Origin: an uncultured Bacteroidota bacterium
GTDB lineage: Bacteria > Bacteroidota > Bacteroidia > Flavobacteriales > Flavobacteriaceae
DNA length: 64,000 nucleotides
Assembly (NCBI GenBank): GCA_902602415.1
Contig: CACKQW010000006.1
Location: 1 to 64,000 of the forward strand
Direction of reading: 5' to 3'
Part shown: piece after piece, positions 18,711 through 28,464 of the stretch
Position numbering within the stretch: position 1 is the stretch's first letter
Layout: every line of letters starts with the position of its first letter
Made by a program: the position numbers and the translations under genes
Notes under the pieces: model-generated
Databases searched by the model: none
What the model was told of the DNA's origin: nothing
What the model saw: the letters and a program-made list of their open reading frames with translations, nothing else

Positions 18711-19682
18711 GTGGGTATTAAAATACGTTTTTTTTTAATTTCAATTTTAATAATTAGTCTTTCGTGCAGAAAAGATGACGACAATCCAATAGCTATCGAA
18801 GAAGCTGATCGAACTGAACAGCAAGTTATTGATAATGATTCTTTGTTAGGATACTTTAGTACACATTACGTTAATAATGCAATTATAAATAACCAATTTA
18901 TTTCTTTAGATGAAATAATAATAACTCCCTTACCTGAGGATGGTGTGTTGCCAAATTCTGAGCAAAATTCTCTTTTAATTGATCTTATAGAGACATATTC
19001 AACTACATATTTAGAAACAGATTATGAATTTTATATCCTACGAATTAATCAAGGTGGGGGAGATACCTCTCCAAATTTTTGCGATAGTGTAAGAGTTTCA
19101 TATGAGGGGAATCTTATGGATGGCAATACATTTGATTCTTCTATTAATCCGACAGATTTTGATTTAATTGCTACTATTTCTGGTTGGGGAAAAGTAATTT
19201 CACAATTTAATAATGCAGAGAGTTTCAATATTAATGATGACGGAACGGTTTCTTATATTAACCCAGGTATAGGAGTAATGTTTTTACCATCTGGTTTAGC
19301 TTATTTTTCATCATCTGCAGGATCTGTGCCTGTATACTCAAATCTAATATTTAAGTTTAAATTGTTTCAATCAGAAGTTAATGATCATGATAATGATAAT
19401 GTTCCAACATTTCTTGAAGATCTAGATGGTGATTTAAATTTGACAAATGATAATTCTGACGATGATCCTATAAATAATTTTCTTGATTCAGATGATGATA
19501 ATGACGGAACTCTAACTATTGATGAAGATTTGGAGCCTGATTCTGATCTGACAGTTGATAGAGATGGTGATGGAGATCCTACCAATGATATTGGCGATGG
19601 AGATCCAACTAATGATGATACGGATGGCGATGGTGTTCCAAACTATCTTGATTCAGATGATACAGCATCCAGATTAGATTAG
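18711..19682 (+). CDS. FKBP-like lipoprotein with acidic calcium-type C-terminal tail
   Basis: About 323 aa from the GTG at 18711, which directly precedes a lipoprotein signal (FLISILIISLSC); the track start at a TTG (18681) gives a worse signal. Residues ~95-230 look like a degenerate FKBP domain (CDSVRVSYEGNLMDGNTFDS and later SGLAYF). The last ~100 residues are a chain of Asp-rich repeats (DSDDDNDGT, DRDGDGDPTND, DTDGDGVPNYLDSDD), like the thrombospondin type 3/EF-hand-like repeats that bind calcium. Probably anchored in the outer membrane. PPIase activity is doubtful because several FKBP core aromatic positions look replaced. Confidence 0.75.
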   Translation: MGIKIRFFLISILIISLSCRKDDDNPIAIEEADRTEQQVIDNDSLLGYFSTHYVNNAIINNQFISLDEIIITPLPEDGVLPNSEQNSLLIDLIETYSTTYLETDYEFYILRINQGGGDTSPNFCDSVRVSYEGNLMDGNTFDSSINPTDFDLIATISGWGKVISQFNNAESFNINDDGTVSYINPGIGVMFLPSGLAYFSSSAGSVPVYSNLIFKFKLFQSEVNDHDNDNVPTFLEDLDGDLNLTNDNSDDDPINNFLDSDDDNDGTLTIDEDLEPDSDLTVDRDGDGDPTNDIGDGDPTNDDTDGDGVPNYLDSDDTASRLD

Positions 19683-19685
19683 ATA

Positions 19686-20639
19686 CTATTTTCTTCCGAT
19701 TACCAGCTTGCACTTTTCAACTATGGACTCAGAATCTAGTCCATACTTTTTCATTAGTTCAGCAGGTGTGCCTGATTCACCAAAAGTATCATTAGTAGCA
19801 ATGAATTCTTGAGGACTTGGTAGTTTTTTACATAGCACTCTTGAGATACTTTCTCCTAATCCACCAAGAAAATTGTGCTCTTCAGCTGAAACAATACACC
19901 CTGTTTTATTTACTGAATCAAGTAATGCTTTTTCATCCAGTGGTTTAATGGTGTGAAAATTTATAACTTCAGCGCTGATTCCTATTTTGTCAAGTGCTTT
20001 TAAAGCTTCTAAAGCTTCCCATACAAGATGGCCTGTTGCTGCAATTGTAACATCATTGCCTTCTCTTAAATTTATTGCTTTGCCAATTTCAAATTTTTGA
20101 TTTTCTGGCATAAATACAGGTATTTTTGGTCTTCCAAATCTCAAATAGACTGGTCCCTTATGATCCGCAATAGCCAAAGTTGCAGCTTTTGTTTGGTTGT
20201 AATCACAGGGATTAATAACAGTCATTCCTGGAAGCATTTTCATCATACCAATATCTTCTAAAATTTGATGGGTAGCACCATCTTCACCCAATGTAATCCC
20301 AGCATGAGAAGCACAAATTTTAACGTTTTTGTCAGAATATGCAATCGATTGTCTTATTTGATCATAAACTCTTCCAGTAGAAAAATTTGCAAATGTTCCA
20401 GTAAATGGGATTTTTCCTCCAATTGTCATTCCAGCAGCTATACCCATCATATTTGCTTCTGCTATTCCTACTTGGAAGAACCTGTTTGGGTGGTTTTTTT
20501 TAAATTCCCCCATTTTTAAAGATCCAGTGAGATCGGCACATAATGCGACTACATTTGGGTTCTTTTTACCTAACTCTGTTAATCCGTCCCCAAAACCACT
20601 TCTAGTATCTTTTTTTTCTGTATAAGTGTAGTATTTCAT
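19686..20639 (-). CDS. Transketolase, C-terminal (Pyr/transketolase-C) subunit
   Basis: 317 aa covering the pyrimidine-binding and C-terminal domains of transketolase: VALCADLTGSLKMGEF, QVGIAEANMMGIAAGM, GITLGEDGATHQ and VYLRFGRPK. It needs the N-terminal subunit encoded one base upstream (20641-21486) to form a thiamine-diphosphate enzyme for the non-oxidative pentose phosphate pathway. Two-gene transketolases are known in Bacteroidetes. The catalytic Glu in IAEAN is kept. Confidence 0.93.
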   Translation of the reverse strand: MKYYTYTEKKDTRSGFGDGLTELGKKNPNVVALCADLTGSLKMGEFKKNHPNRFFQVGIAEANMMGIAAGMTIGGKIPFTGTFANFSTGRVYDQIRQSIAYSDKNVKICASHAGITLGEDGATHQILEDIGMMKMLPGMTVINPCDYNQTKAATLAIADHKGPVYLRFGRPKIPVFMPENQKFEIGKAINLREGNDVTIAATGHLVWEALEALKALDKIGISAEVINFHTIKPLDEKALLDSVNKTGCIVSAEEHNFLGGLGESISRVLCKKLPSPQEFIATNDTFGESGTPAELMKKYGLDSESIVEKCKLVIGRK

Positions 20640-20640
20640 C

Positions 20641-21486
20641 TTAATAATCTCCTAATGTTTCAGTGTTTTGTTTTAATGCAAGTTTAAGTTGCTCATCATT
20701 TGGAGCTTTTCCATGCCATTCGTGGGTATGCATCATAAAATCTACACCATTGCCCATAATAGTTTTTAATAATACAATAACAGGTTTATTACTAAAAAGA
20801 TTATTTTTTGCTTGATCCATTCCTTCAATAATACTTTGAATATCATTTCCGTTATCTATTTCTATTACTTTCCATCCAAATGAGTTTAATTTAGAGTTTA
20901 AATTACCCATATTCAAAACATCCTCTGTGCTACCATCAATTTGTTGTCCATTTAAATCAATAACTGCAATTATGTTATCAACTTTTTTAGCGGATGCATA
21001 CATAATACCTTCCCAATTTTGACCTTCTTGAAGTTCACCATCACCCATAAGACAATAAACAATTGATGGATCATCATTGAGTTTTTTTGATAATGCTGCA
21101 CCAATAGCAACAGATAATCCTTGTCCAAGAGATCCTGATGATATCCTGACCCCTGGAAGTCCTTCATGTGTTGTTGGATGACCTTGAAGTCTGGAATCAA
21201 TTAGTCGAAAAGTATTTAATTCATCAATATTAAAATACCCACATCTTGCAAGAACACTGTAAAAAACTGGAGATATATGTCCATTACTAAGAAAAAATAA
21301 ATCTTCATCAATTCCATCCATTGAAAAATTATCTTTTCTTTTCATTATTTTGTTAAATAAAGTCACTAAAAATTCAGAACATCCTAATGATCCACCAGGA
21401 TGACCAGAGTTTACTTTGTGAACCATCCTCAAAATATCTCTCCTAGTCTGAATTGTAATTTTTTCTAGTTTATCTATTTCTGACAT
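20641..21486 (-). CDS. Transketolase, N-terminal (ThDP-binding) subunit
   Basis: 281 aa with the thiamine-diphosphate binding motif GDGELQEGQNWEGIMYA, the substrate-binding GHPGGSLG and SSGSLGQGLSVAIGAAL, and MHTHEWHGKAPND near the end. It is the first gene of the two-subunit transketolase operon; the second starts one base after its stop, implying translational coupling and equal stoichiometry. Confidence 0.94.
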   Translation of the reverse strand: MSEIDKLEKITIQTRRDILRMVHKVNSGHPGGSLGCSEFLVTLFNKIMKRKDNFSMDGIDEDLFFLSNGHISPVFYSVLARCGYFNIDELNTFRLIDSRLQGHPTTHEGLPGVRISSGSLGQGLSVAIGAALSKKLNDDPSIVYCLMGDGELQEGQNWEGIMYASAKKVDNIIAVIDLNGQQIDGSTEDVLNMGNLNSKLNSFGWKVIEIDNGNDIQSIIEGMDQAKNNLFSNKPVIVLLKTIMGNGVDFMMHTHEWHGKAPNDEQLKLALKQNTETLGDY

Positions 21487-21590
21487 TTATAGTAATATAT
21501 ATTTAGATACAATTTATGCTATTTTAAAAACTTAAAAAAGAAATAATTTTTCATTTATTAACAAATATGGTCAATGATGTCTATCTTAAT

Positions 21591-21598
21591 TATATTTG
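21591..21598 (+). promoter_or_regulatory. Putative -7 box of tgt (TATATTTG), leaderless arrangement
   Basis: TATATTTG ends 6 bases before the ATG at 21605, so a normally placed transcript start would fall on or within 1-3 bases of the start codon. The track's TTG start (21596) is inside this box. Confidence 0.5.
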
Positions 21599-21604
21599 CC
21601 TTTA

Positions 21605-22738
21605 ATGGATCCTGTTTTTAAAATTATTTCATTTGATAAAAACTCTAGTGCCAGAGTAGGTGTGATTAAAACCTCACACGGGGAGATTAATACCCCAGTT
21701 TTCATGCCTGTTGGTACACAGGCAACAGTAAAGGGTGTTCATCAAAGGGAACTTGAAAATGATATTAAAGCAGAAATAATTTTAGGAAATACATACCATC
21801 TTTACTTAAGACCTGGAATAGAAGTACTTGAAAATGCTGGAGGTATTCACAAGTTTATGAATTGGAATAAAAACATATTAACTGATTCTGGTGGTTATCA
21901 AGTATATTCACTTTCATCCAATAGAAAAATTAATGAAAATGGAGTAGAATTTAAAAGTCATATTGATGGTAGTAAACATTTATTTACCCCTGAGTATGCA
22001 ATTGAAATTCAAAACTCAATTGGAGCAAATATCATTATGGCTTTTGATGAATGTCCGGCTTACCCATGTGATTATAGTTATGCAAAAAATTCTATGCATT
22101 TAACACATAGGTGGTTAGATAGATGTTTGTCGAAATTTAACTCAATAGATGGAAAGTATGGATTTAAACAAATCTTTTTTCCTATTGTTCAAGGCAGTAC
22201 ATATAAAGACCTCAGGCAAGAATCTGCAAAAGTAATATCTTCAAAAGATTGTTTTGGAAATGCAATTGGGGGTTTGTCTGTAGGGGAGCCATATAATGAA
22301 ATGTATGAAATGGTTGGAAATGTTTGTGAAATATTGCCAAAATCTAAGCCAAGATATTTGATGGGTGTTGGAACACCTGCTAATTTATTGGAAAACATTT
22401 CCTTGGGCGTTGATATGTTTGATTGTGTAATGCCAACAAGAAACGGAAGAAATGGAATGCTTTTTACATCCGAGGGTATCATCAATATTAAAAATAAAAA
22501 ATGGACAAATGACTTTAGTTCAATTGACCCTGAAAACATATCTTGGGTTGATAATTACTCAAAAGCTTATCTTAGACACTTATTTACTGTGAATGAAATG
22601 CTGGGCAAACAAATTGCATCTATTCATAATTTAGGATTTTATAGAAATCTAATGCAAAAAGCTAGAAATAAAATAATTGATGGAGATTTTTTAAATTGGA
22701 AAAATAAAATGGTAGTTAAACTTTCAAATAGACTCTAA
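21605..22738 (+). CDS. tgt: Queuine/preQ1 tRNA-ribosyltransferase
   Basis: Exchanges guanine 34 of GUN-anticodon tRNAs for preQ1. ATG 21605 gives 377 aa; the track's TTG at 21596 is within the promoter box. Key segments: LTDSGGYQVYSL, IMAFDECPAYP, GGLSVGEP, and DMFDCVMPTRNGRNG with the catalytic aspartate. The region that normally holds three zinc cysteines (CxCxxC) instead reads PENISWVDNYSKAYLRHL; only the histidine remains, so zinc binding looks lost or altered. It is followed directly by the LptG-like gene. Confidence 0.93.
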   Translation: MDPVFKIISFDKNSSARVGVIKTSHGEINTPVFMPVGTQATVKGVHQRELENDIKAEIILGNTYHLYLRPGIEVLENAGGIHKFMNWNKNILTDSGGYQVYSLSSNRKINENGVEFKSHIDGSKHLFTPEYAIEIQNSIGANIIMAFDECPAYPCDYSYAKNSMHLTHRWLDRCLSKFNSIDGKYGFKQIFFPIVQGSTYKDLRQESAKVISSKDCFGNAIGGLSVGEPYNEMYEMVGNVCEILPKSKPRYLMGVGTPANLLENISLGVDMFDCVMPTRNGRNGMLFTSEGIINIKNKKWTNDFSSIDPENISWVDNYSKAYLRHLFTVNEMLGKQIASIHNLGFYRNLMQKARNKIIDGDFLNWKNKMVVKLSNRL

Positions 22739-23815
22739 TTGAATAAAATTGATAAATACATTCTTAAGAAATATATAAGTACATATCTGTTAATTCAACT
22801 TCTTTTTATCCCAATAGCAATTGTTGTAAATTTAGCAGAACATGTTGATAAGTTGATAGCTAAAGAAGTTCCAATCGTTGAGATATTAAATCATTACTAT
22901 AATTTTAGTATTTATTTTTCATCTAGTTTGTTGCCATTATTTTTATTTCTAGCAACTACATGGTTTACATCAAAACTTTCTAATGATTCTGAAATTGTTG
23001 CTTTGTATTCCTCTGGAATTTCATTAAAAAGGATTTTAAAGCCTTACATGATAGGTTCACTAATCATTGCTATTTTTTCTCTTTACTTTGGAATGTATGT
23101 TGTTCCTGAATCAACTAAAAATTATAACGATTTTTCATATAAATATTTAAGAGGAAATAAAAAAGCAATTGACAGTAAAAATATTTTTCGAAAAATTAAT
23201 GACAAAGAGTATATTTTTCTAACCCAGTTTAATCCAAAAAATAATGTTGGAACAAATTTTACTCTAGAAAATTTTGATGGTGAAAAAATGAATTTTAAAA
23301 TTAGTGCTTCAAGTATAAGATTTCTTGAAAAATCTAATAAATACCGATTGAATAATTTTTCAAAAAGAACAATTACAGATTCAGTCGATGTTATCGTTAA
23401 TAAAAGGTCGTTAGATACAATTTTTGATTTTAAAGTTGAAGATCTTACACCTGTAAACTACATCGCCGAGTCATTAACATATAATGAGTTAATTGAGTTT
23501 ATTGAAATTGAAAAATTAAAAGGTTCTGCTAATATCAACCGCTATTTGGTTGCTAAATACAAAAAATGGAGTATTCCTTTTTCAATTTTTATTTTGACTT
23601 TAATCGCTTTTGCCGTTTCATCAGAGAAAAGAAGAGGTGGTACAGGAGTAAATTTAGCTTTTGGGATAGTAATTGCTATGGTTTATGTTTTCTTTGACAA
23701 GATATTTGGAGTTTTAGCCCTTCAATCAGATTTATCTCCAATAGTTGCAGTATGGCTTCCAAATATTATTTTTGGTTTATTATCTATTTATCTTGTTTAT
23801 AATGCAAAAAGATAA
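22739..23815 (+). CDS. LptF/LptG-family lipopolysaccharide export permease
   Basis: A 358-aa YjgP/YjgQ-type protein: three membrane segments near the N-terminus (the first two within residues 1-75), a ~150-residue periplasmic jellyroll, and three C-terminal membrane segments. It belongs to the LptBFG complex that extracts LPS from the inner membrane; whether F or G cannot be told here. TTG start immediately behind the tgt stop (no spacer). A second LptFG gene must lie elsewhere. Confidence 0.88.
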   Translation: MNKIDKYILKKYISTYLLIQLLFIPIAIVVNLAEHVDKLIAKEVPIVEILNHYYNFSIYFSSSLLPLFLFLATTWFTSKLSNDSEIVALYSSGISLKRILKPYMIGSLIIAIFSLYFGMYVVPESTKNYNDFSYKYLRGNKKAIDSKNIFRKINDKEYIFLTQFNPKNNVGTNFTLENFDGEKMNFKISASSIRFLEKSNKYRLNNFSKRTITDSVDVIVNKRSLDTIFDFKVEDLTPVNYIAESLTYNELIEFIEIEKLKGSANINRYLVAKYKKWSIPFSIFILTLIAFAVSSEKRRGGTGVNLAFGIVIAMVYVFFDKIFGVLALQSDLSPIVAVWLPNIIFGLLSIYLVYNAKR

Positions 23816-24689
23816 TATCAGACACCACATTCATCTTCATTTTTTAGTTTTTATTGCTGGATTTACTGCAATTTTGGGTAAGCTAATTACAAATTCTCCT
23901 TTTTCAATTGTATGGCACAGAATGTTTATCGCATTAATTGTAATTTTTTTATTTGTGGCTATTACGAGAAAAAAACTAAAAACATCATATCAAAATATTT
24001 TTAAGTACGCTATTTTAGGTTTTGTTATATCTCTTCATTGGATAACATTTTTTATGTCAATTGATTATTCAAATGTTACAATAGCACTATCGATGATGTC
24101 AACAACTGCTTTTTTTACATCTTTCATTGAACCATTTTTTTTTAGTCGTAAAATTATAGCTCATGAATTATTATTATCCATTTTAGTTATTATAGCCATA
24201 TTTTTAATCTTAAATTCTGAGTTAAATTATTCAGCTGGGATAATCTTGGGTATATTTTCAGCTTTTTTTGCATCAATATTCTCTGTTTTAAATGGACTTT
24301 TAATCAAAAATGAAAAGGCATACAAAATATCATTTTATGAGTTTCTATTTGGAGTGGTATTTATTTCTATTTTCTTAATTATTACAGGAAGATTGGATGA
24401 TTTACTTATTGAAAGTTTTTTTTCTGTGAATTATCTATACATTTCTATTTTGGGTGTGGTTTGCACTGCTTATGCATTTATTGCTGCAGTATATTTACTC
24501 AACTATATTACTCCTTATTCTGCTGTACTAACTTATAACCTAGAACCTGTTTATGGAATTTTATTAGCTCTTATTATTTTTGGAGAATCCGAACAAATGA
24601 GTTCTAACTTTTATATTGGTCTACTATTAATTTTATTTTCAGTTTTTTTAAATTTTTATTTAAAAAAATATAATAAAAAGATAAATTAA
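23802..24689 (+). CDS. EamA-family (DMT) transporter
   Basis: A 295-aa inner-membrane protein with about ten hydrophobic helices in two EamA repeats ([15 protein letters not shown] in the first, [14 protein letters not shown] in the second). This drug/metabolite transporter family exports small metabolites; the substrate is unknown. The track start (23745) is inside lptG; ATG 23802 overlaps lptG by 14 bases and begins the first helix properly. Confidence 0.85.
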   Translation: MQKDNIRHHIHLHFLVFIAGFTAILGKLITNSPFSIVWHRMFIALIVIFLFVAITRKKLKTSYQNIFKYAILGFVISLHWITFFMSIDYSNVTIALSMMSTTAFFTSFIEPFFFSRKIIAHELLLSILVIIAIFLILNSELNYSAGIILGIFSAFFASIFSVLNGLLIKNEKAYKISFYEFLFGVVFISIFLIITGRLDDLLIESFFSVNYLYISILGVVCTAYAFIAAVYLLNYITPYSAVLTYNLEPVYGILLALIIFGESEQMSSNFYIGLLLILFSVFLNFYLKKYNKKIN

Positions 24690-24726
24690 TAGGATCTTTT
24701 TTATCTTTATCATCCAAATAATTTAT

Positions 24727-25680
24727 ATGAATTATTTAGACTTTGAAGAACCAATTAAAGATTTAGACAAGCAATTATCAGATTGTATTGATTTGGGAGA
24801 AAAATCTGATGTTGATGTTTCTGAAACTCGAGTCAAAATTCAAAGGAAACTAGATCAAACTATCAAAGAAATCTACTCAGATTTAACCCCCTGGCAGAGG
24901 GTTCAAATTTCAAGGCACCCAGATCGACCCTATACTTTAGATTACATCAATTCAATTTTTGGCAAAACTTTTCTTGAATTACATGGTGATAGAAATTTTA
25001 AGGATGATAAAGCGATGGTTGGTGGTTTAGGAAAAATTAAAGACCAAACATTTATGTTTATTGGTCAACAAAAAGGACACAATACAAAAGATCGTCAATA
25101 TCGAAATTTTGGAATGGCTAATCCTGAGGGTTACAGGAAGGCATTGAGACTAATGAAATTAGCTGAAAAGTTTAATATTCCTGTTGTTACATTAATTGAT
25201 ACTCCTGGTGCATATCCAGGTCTAGAAGCTGAGGAAAGGGGTCAGGGAGAAGCTATTGCCAGAAACATTTTTGAAATGACAAAATTATCTGTTCCAATAA
25301 TAACAGTAATAATTGGTGAAGGTGCTTCAGGAGGCGCTTTGGGAATAGGCGTTGGAGATGTAGTTTTAATGCTTGAAAACACTTGGTACTCTGTTATTTC
25401 GCCTGAATCTTGTTCATCTATATTATGGAGAAGTTGGGAGTTTAAAGAAAAAGCTGCTGAGGCATTAAAGCTTACTGCTAAGGATATGAAAAGAATGAAT
25501 TTAGTTGACAAAATTATTAAGGAGCCAATTGGTGGTGCTCATAGAGATAAGTCAAAAACTTTTGAAATAGTTCAAGCAAATATAATTAAGTCATATGCGG
25601 AGCTATCATTATTATCAAAAGAAAAATTAATCGCTCAGAGAATGCAAAAATATTCTCAAATGGGAATTTTTCATAATTAA
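24727..25680 (+). CDS. accA: Acetyl-CoA carboxylase carboxyltransferase subunit alpha
   Basis: The 317-aa alpha subunit transfers carboxyl from biotin to acetyl-CoA in the first step of fatty-acid synthesis. The N-terminal helix region is followed by the crotonase-like core: [34 protein letters not shown] and [14 protein letters not shown]. Standard length. accD and the biotin carboxylase genes are not in the window; fabI is at 52.6 kb. Confidence 0.97.
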   Translation: MNYLDFEEPIKDLDKQLSDCIDLGEKSDVDVSETRVKIQRKLDQTIKEIYSDLTPWQRVQISRHPDRPYTLDYINSIFGKTFLELHGDRNFKDDKAMVGGLGKIKDQTFMFIGQQKGHNTKDRQYRNFGMANPEGYRKALRLMKLAEKFNIPVVTLIDTPGAYPGLEAEERGQGEAIARNIFEMTKLSVPIITVIIGEGASGGALGIGVGDVVLMLENTWYSVISPESCSSILWRSWEFKEKAAEALKLTAKDMKRMNLVDKIIKEPIGGAHRDKSKTFEIVQANIIKSYAELSLLSKEKLIAQRMQKYSQMGIFHN

Positions 25681-25688
25681 TCTCAAGC

Positions 25689-25728
25689 TATTAACATTTT
25701 TGTGTTGTTATTAACATTTTTTGTGTTG
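25689..25728 (+). repeat. Two tandem ~20-bp repeats upstream of dnaB
   Basis: TATTAACATTTTTGTGTTG (25689-25707) is repeated at 25709-25728 with one extra T. The pair sits between accA and dnaB, 57 bases before the dnaB ATG. It could be an operator for dnaB, or slippage. Confidence 0.6.
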
Positions 25729-25784
25729 ATATATTAGATTATTAATTGTAACAAAATTAAATCTTATTATCTACTTTAGATGAT

Positions 25785-27278
25785 ATGAAACAACCATCTT
25801 ATAAAAATCTCAAATTAGATTCTAGTACTATCATTAACCTTGAAAAAGGAAAATTACCTCCGCAGGCTATTGATCTTGAGGAGGTTGTTCTAGGTGCTAT
25901 GATGATTGATAAGAAAGGAGTTGATGAGGTGATTGATATTTTAACTCCAGAATCTTTTTATAAAGAAATTCATCAAAATATTTTTGATGCAATTTTTAAG
26001 CTTTTCCAAAAAAGTGAACCTATTGATTTATTAACTGTTTCAAATCAACTAAAGAAAGATGGTACACATGAGAAGATTGGAGGTGATTTTTATTTAATAT
26101 CCTTAACTCAAAAGGTTTCTTCTTCTGCACATATTGAGTTTCATGCTAGAATTATTCTACAAAAGTTTATTCAAAGGAGTTTGATAAAAATTTCTAATGA
26201 AATAATCTCTGATTCTTATGACGAATCAAAAGATGTATTCGATTTGTTGGATAATGCTGAATCTAAGCTTTATGATGTAACTCAAGGTAATATTAAAAAA
26301 TCATCAGAAACTGCACAAAGTTTAGTTATTCAGGCAAAAAATAAAATTGAATCTATTTCCAATAAAAAAGGGTTAAGTGGTATTCCCTCTGGGTTCAATA
26401 AAATCGATAAGCTTACGGCGGGGTGGCAACAGAGTGATTTGGTAATTATTGCTGCTAGGCCTGGGATGGGTAAAACAGCTTTGGCTTTATCGATGGCTTC
26501 AAATATTGCAATTGAAAATAAAATTCCTTTGGCGTTTTTTTCATTAGAGATGTCTTCAATTCAGCTTATTACAAGATTGATTTCCTCTGAAACAGGTCTT
26601 GATTCTAACAAATTAAGAACTGGTAAACTTGAAAAACACGAGTGGGAACAGCTTAATATTAGGGTTAAAAATTTAGAAAAAGCACCTCTGTTTATTGATG
26701 ATACACCTTCGCTATCGATTTTTGACCTTCGTGCGAAAGCTAGAAGACTGGTGTCGCAAAAAGATGTAAAGATTATAATTGTGGATTATTTACAGTTGAT
26801 GACTGCTGGTGGTAATATGAAAATAGGAAATCGAGAACAAGAGATTTCAACTATTTCAAGAAATCTAAAAGCCTTGGCAAAAGAACTTAATATTCCTGTT
26901 ATTGCTTTATCTCAATTGTCTCGTTTGGTTGAGGGAAGAACTTCTAAAAGACCATTACTTTCTGATTTAAGGGAATCTGGAGCAATTGAGCAAGATGCTG
27001 ATATAGTTTCATTTATTTATAGACCCGAGTACTATAAAATTGATACTTGGGATGATAATGAAAGATCCTCTACAGAAGGTGAAGCTGAATTTATAGTTTC
27101 AAAACATAGGAATGGAGGGCTCGAAAATATCAGAATAAGGTTTATTCCAAGTTTAGGAAAGTTTGAAGACTTGGATAATTTTGAGTCTCCCTATGAATTT
27201 CACTCAAAAATGAATGCTGCGGCTAACGACGATACTTTTAAAGAAAATGAACAAGGTGAGGAGGATTTACCTTTCTAA
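25785..27278 (+). CDS. dnaB: Replicative DNA helicase
   Basis: Hexameric 5'-3' helicase of the replication fork, 497 aa. N-terminal collar domain (QAIDLEEVVLGAMMID), linker, then RecA-like motor with Walker A ARPGMGKTALALS, Walker B IIIVDYLQLM, and LRESGAIEQDADIVSFIYR with the arginine finger region. No intein interrupts it. It converges with rplT with 4 bases between stops. Confidence 0.97.
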   Translation: MKQPSYKNLKLDSSTIINLEKGKLPPQAIDLEEVVLGAMMIDKKGVDEVIDILTPESFYKEIHQNIFDAIFKLFQKSEPIDLLTVSNQLKKDGTHEKIGGDFYLISLTQKVSSSAHIEFHARIILQKFIQRSLIKISNEIISDSYDESKDVFDLLDNAESKLYDVTQGNIKKSSETAQSLVIQAKNKIESISNKKGLSGIPSGFNKIDKLTAGWQQSDLVIIAARPGMGKTALALSMASNIAIENKIPLAFFSLEMSSIQLITRLISSETGLDSNKLRTGKLEKHEWEQLNIRVKNLEKAPLFIDDTPSLSIFDLRAKARRLVSQKDVKIIIVDYLQLMTAGGNMKIGNREQEISTISRNLKALAKELNIPVIALSQLSRLVEGRTSKRPLLSDLRESGAIEQDADIVSFIYRPEYYKIDTWDDNERSSTEGEAEFIVSKHRNGGLENIRIRFIPSLGKFEDLDNFESPYEFHSKMNAAANDDTFKENEQGEEDLPF

Positions 27279-27282
27279 ATAT

Positions 27283-27627
27283 TTACTTTATTTTTTCAAT
27301 TATTTTTTTAAATTCATCAGGATGATTAACCGCTAAATCTGCGAGTACCTTTCTATTTATGTTAATGTTGTTAGATTTTAGTTTATTGATAAACTCAGAG
27401 TAATTCATATCATGTATTCTACACGCAGCATTAATTCTGATTATCCAAAGTGATCTAAAGCTTCTTTTTTTAACTCTTCTATCTCTGTAAGCATATTGAA
27501 GTCCTTTTTCAACAGCATTTTTTGCAACAGTCCAAACATTTTTTCTACGACCGAAATATCCTTTTGCTTGTTTTAATATTTTTTTTCTCCTTGCTCTTTT
27601 TGCTACTGAATTTACTGATCTTGGCAT
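27283..27627 (-). CDS. rplT: Ribosomal protein L20
   Basis: 114-aa large-subunit protein L20: N-terminal basic extension ([20 protein letters not shown]), [21 protein letters not shown], and the conserved [10 protein letters not shown]. It is the last gene of thrS-infC-rpmI-rplT. In enterobacteria L20 represses this operon; that control is not evident here. Confidence 0.98.
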   Translation of the reverse strand: MPRSVNSVAKRARRKKILKQAKGYFGRRKNVWTVAKNAVEKGLQYAYRDRRVKKRSFRSLWIIRINAACRIHDMNYSEFINKLKSNNININRKVLADLAVNHPDEFKKIIEKIK

Positions 27628-27691
27628 TTTTTATAATTTTAAATTAGGTGGTAATAAAACTCTTCTTACCTATATTTACGGTTTTTAACCT

Positions 27692-27889
27692 TTACTTTAA
27701 TCTTAATTGTTCTTTGACGCTATTCATATCACTATTATGTACTAATGTAGAGTGAGTCAAAGCTAATTTTCTTTTTTTTGATTTTTTTGTTAAAATATGA
27801 TTCTTGAAAGCATGCTTTCTCTTTATTTTTCCTGTTCCAGTTACCTTAAATCTTTTTTTAGCACTGGATTTTGTTTTCATTTTCGGCAT
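27692..27889 (-). CDS. rpmI: Ribosomal protein L35
   Basis: 65-aa basic protein with the L35 signature [20 protein letters not shown] and [17 protein letters not shown]. It starts 2 bases after the infC stop and is followed by rplT after 64 bases. Confidence 0.98.
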   Translation of the reverse strand: MPKMKTKSSAKKRFKVTGTGKIKRKHAFKNHILTKKSKKRKLALTHSTLVHNSDMNSVKEQLRLK

Positions 27890-27891
27890 AA

Positions 27892-28449
27892 TTATTTAAT
27901 TTTTTTTGGAGACATTATCATGATCATTTTCTTACTTTCTAATTTTGGAAGTTGTTCAACTTTTCCTAAACTTTCAAGATCCTGAGCTAATTTTAATAAA
28001 AGGATTTCTCCCTGATCTTTATATATTATTGATCTTCCTTTAAAAAATACAAAAGCTTTCAATTTTGCTCCATCTTTTAAAAACTTTTCTGCATGTTTCT
28101 TCTTAAATTCATAATCGTGTTCATCTGTTTGTGGACCAAACCTAATTTCTTTAACAATTACTTTTGTTGATTTAGATTTAAGTTGTTTTTCTCTTTTTTT
28201 CTGCTCGTATAAGAATTTCTTATAATCTAGTGCCTTACAAACAGGAGGAGATGCATTAGGAGAAATTTCAACAAGATCTAAATCTAGGTTATTTGCGATA
28301 TCTTGAGCTTTACTCAGCGGATAAACTCCAATATCTACGTTATCACCGACTAATCTAACTTCGTTAGATTCAATTTCAGAATTTATTTTATGAGGATTTT
28401 TCTTTATTATCCTCCAGGGTCTCCTTCCCCCTCGTCTTCTTATTGCTAT
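27892..28449 (-). CDS. infC: Translation initiation factor IF-3, AUA start (missing from ORF track)
   Basis: Translating the minus strand gives a full IF-3 of 185 aa. It opens (M)[12 protein letters not shown] and contains [54 protein letters not shown] and [17 protein letters not shown]. There is no ATG, GTG or TTG start in the frame after the thrS stop; ATA at 28447-28449 is the best start. IF-3 genes are known to use non-AUG starts (AUU in E. coli) for self-regulation, so this fits the family. The ORF track omits it because only a short TTG-initiated piece would be seen. It sits 15 bases behind thrS. Confidence 0.95.
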   Translation of the reverse strand: MAIRRRGGRRPWRIIKKNPHKINSEIESNEVRLVGDNVDIGVYPLSKAQDIANNLDLDLVEISPNASPPVCKALDYKKFLYEQKKREKQLKSKSTKVIVKEIRFGPQTDEHDYEFKKKHAEKFLKDGAKLKAFVFFKGRSIIYKDQGEILLLKLAQDLESLGKVEQLPKLESKKMIMIMSPKKIK

Positions 28450-28464
28450 GATTAATAATTTAAG

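Noticed and set aside
19400-19660. Simple-sequence or CRISPR-like repeat
   Set aside because: The GAT-rich repeats are codons of the Asp-rich calcium-type tail, irregular in spacing and in frame.
27797-27985. 62-aa plus-strand ORF across rpmI/infC
   Set aside because: It is antisense to the rpmI start and infC end, both firmly identified.
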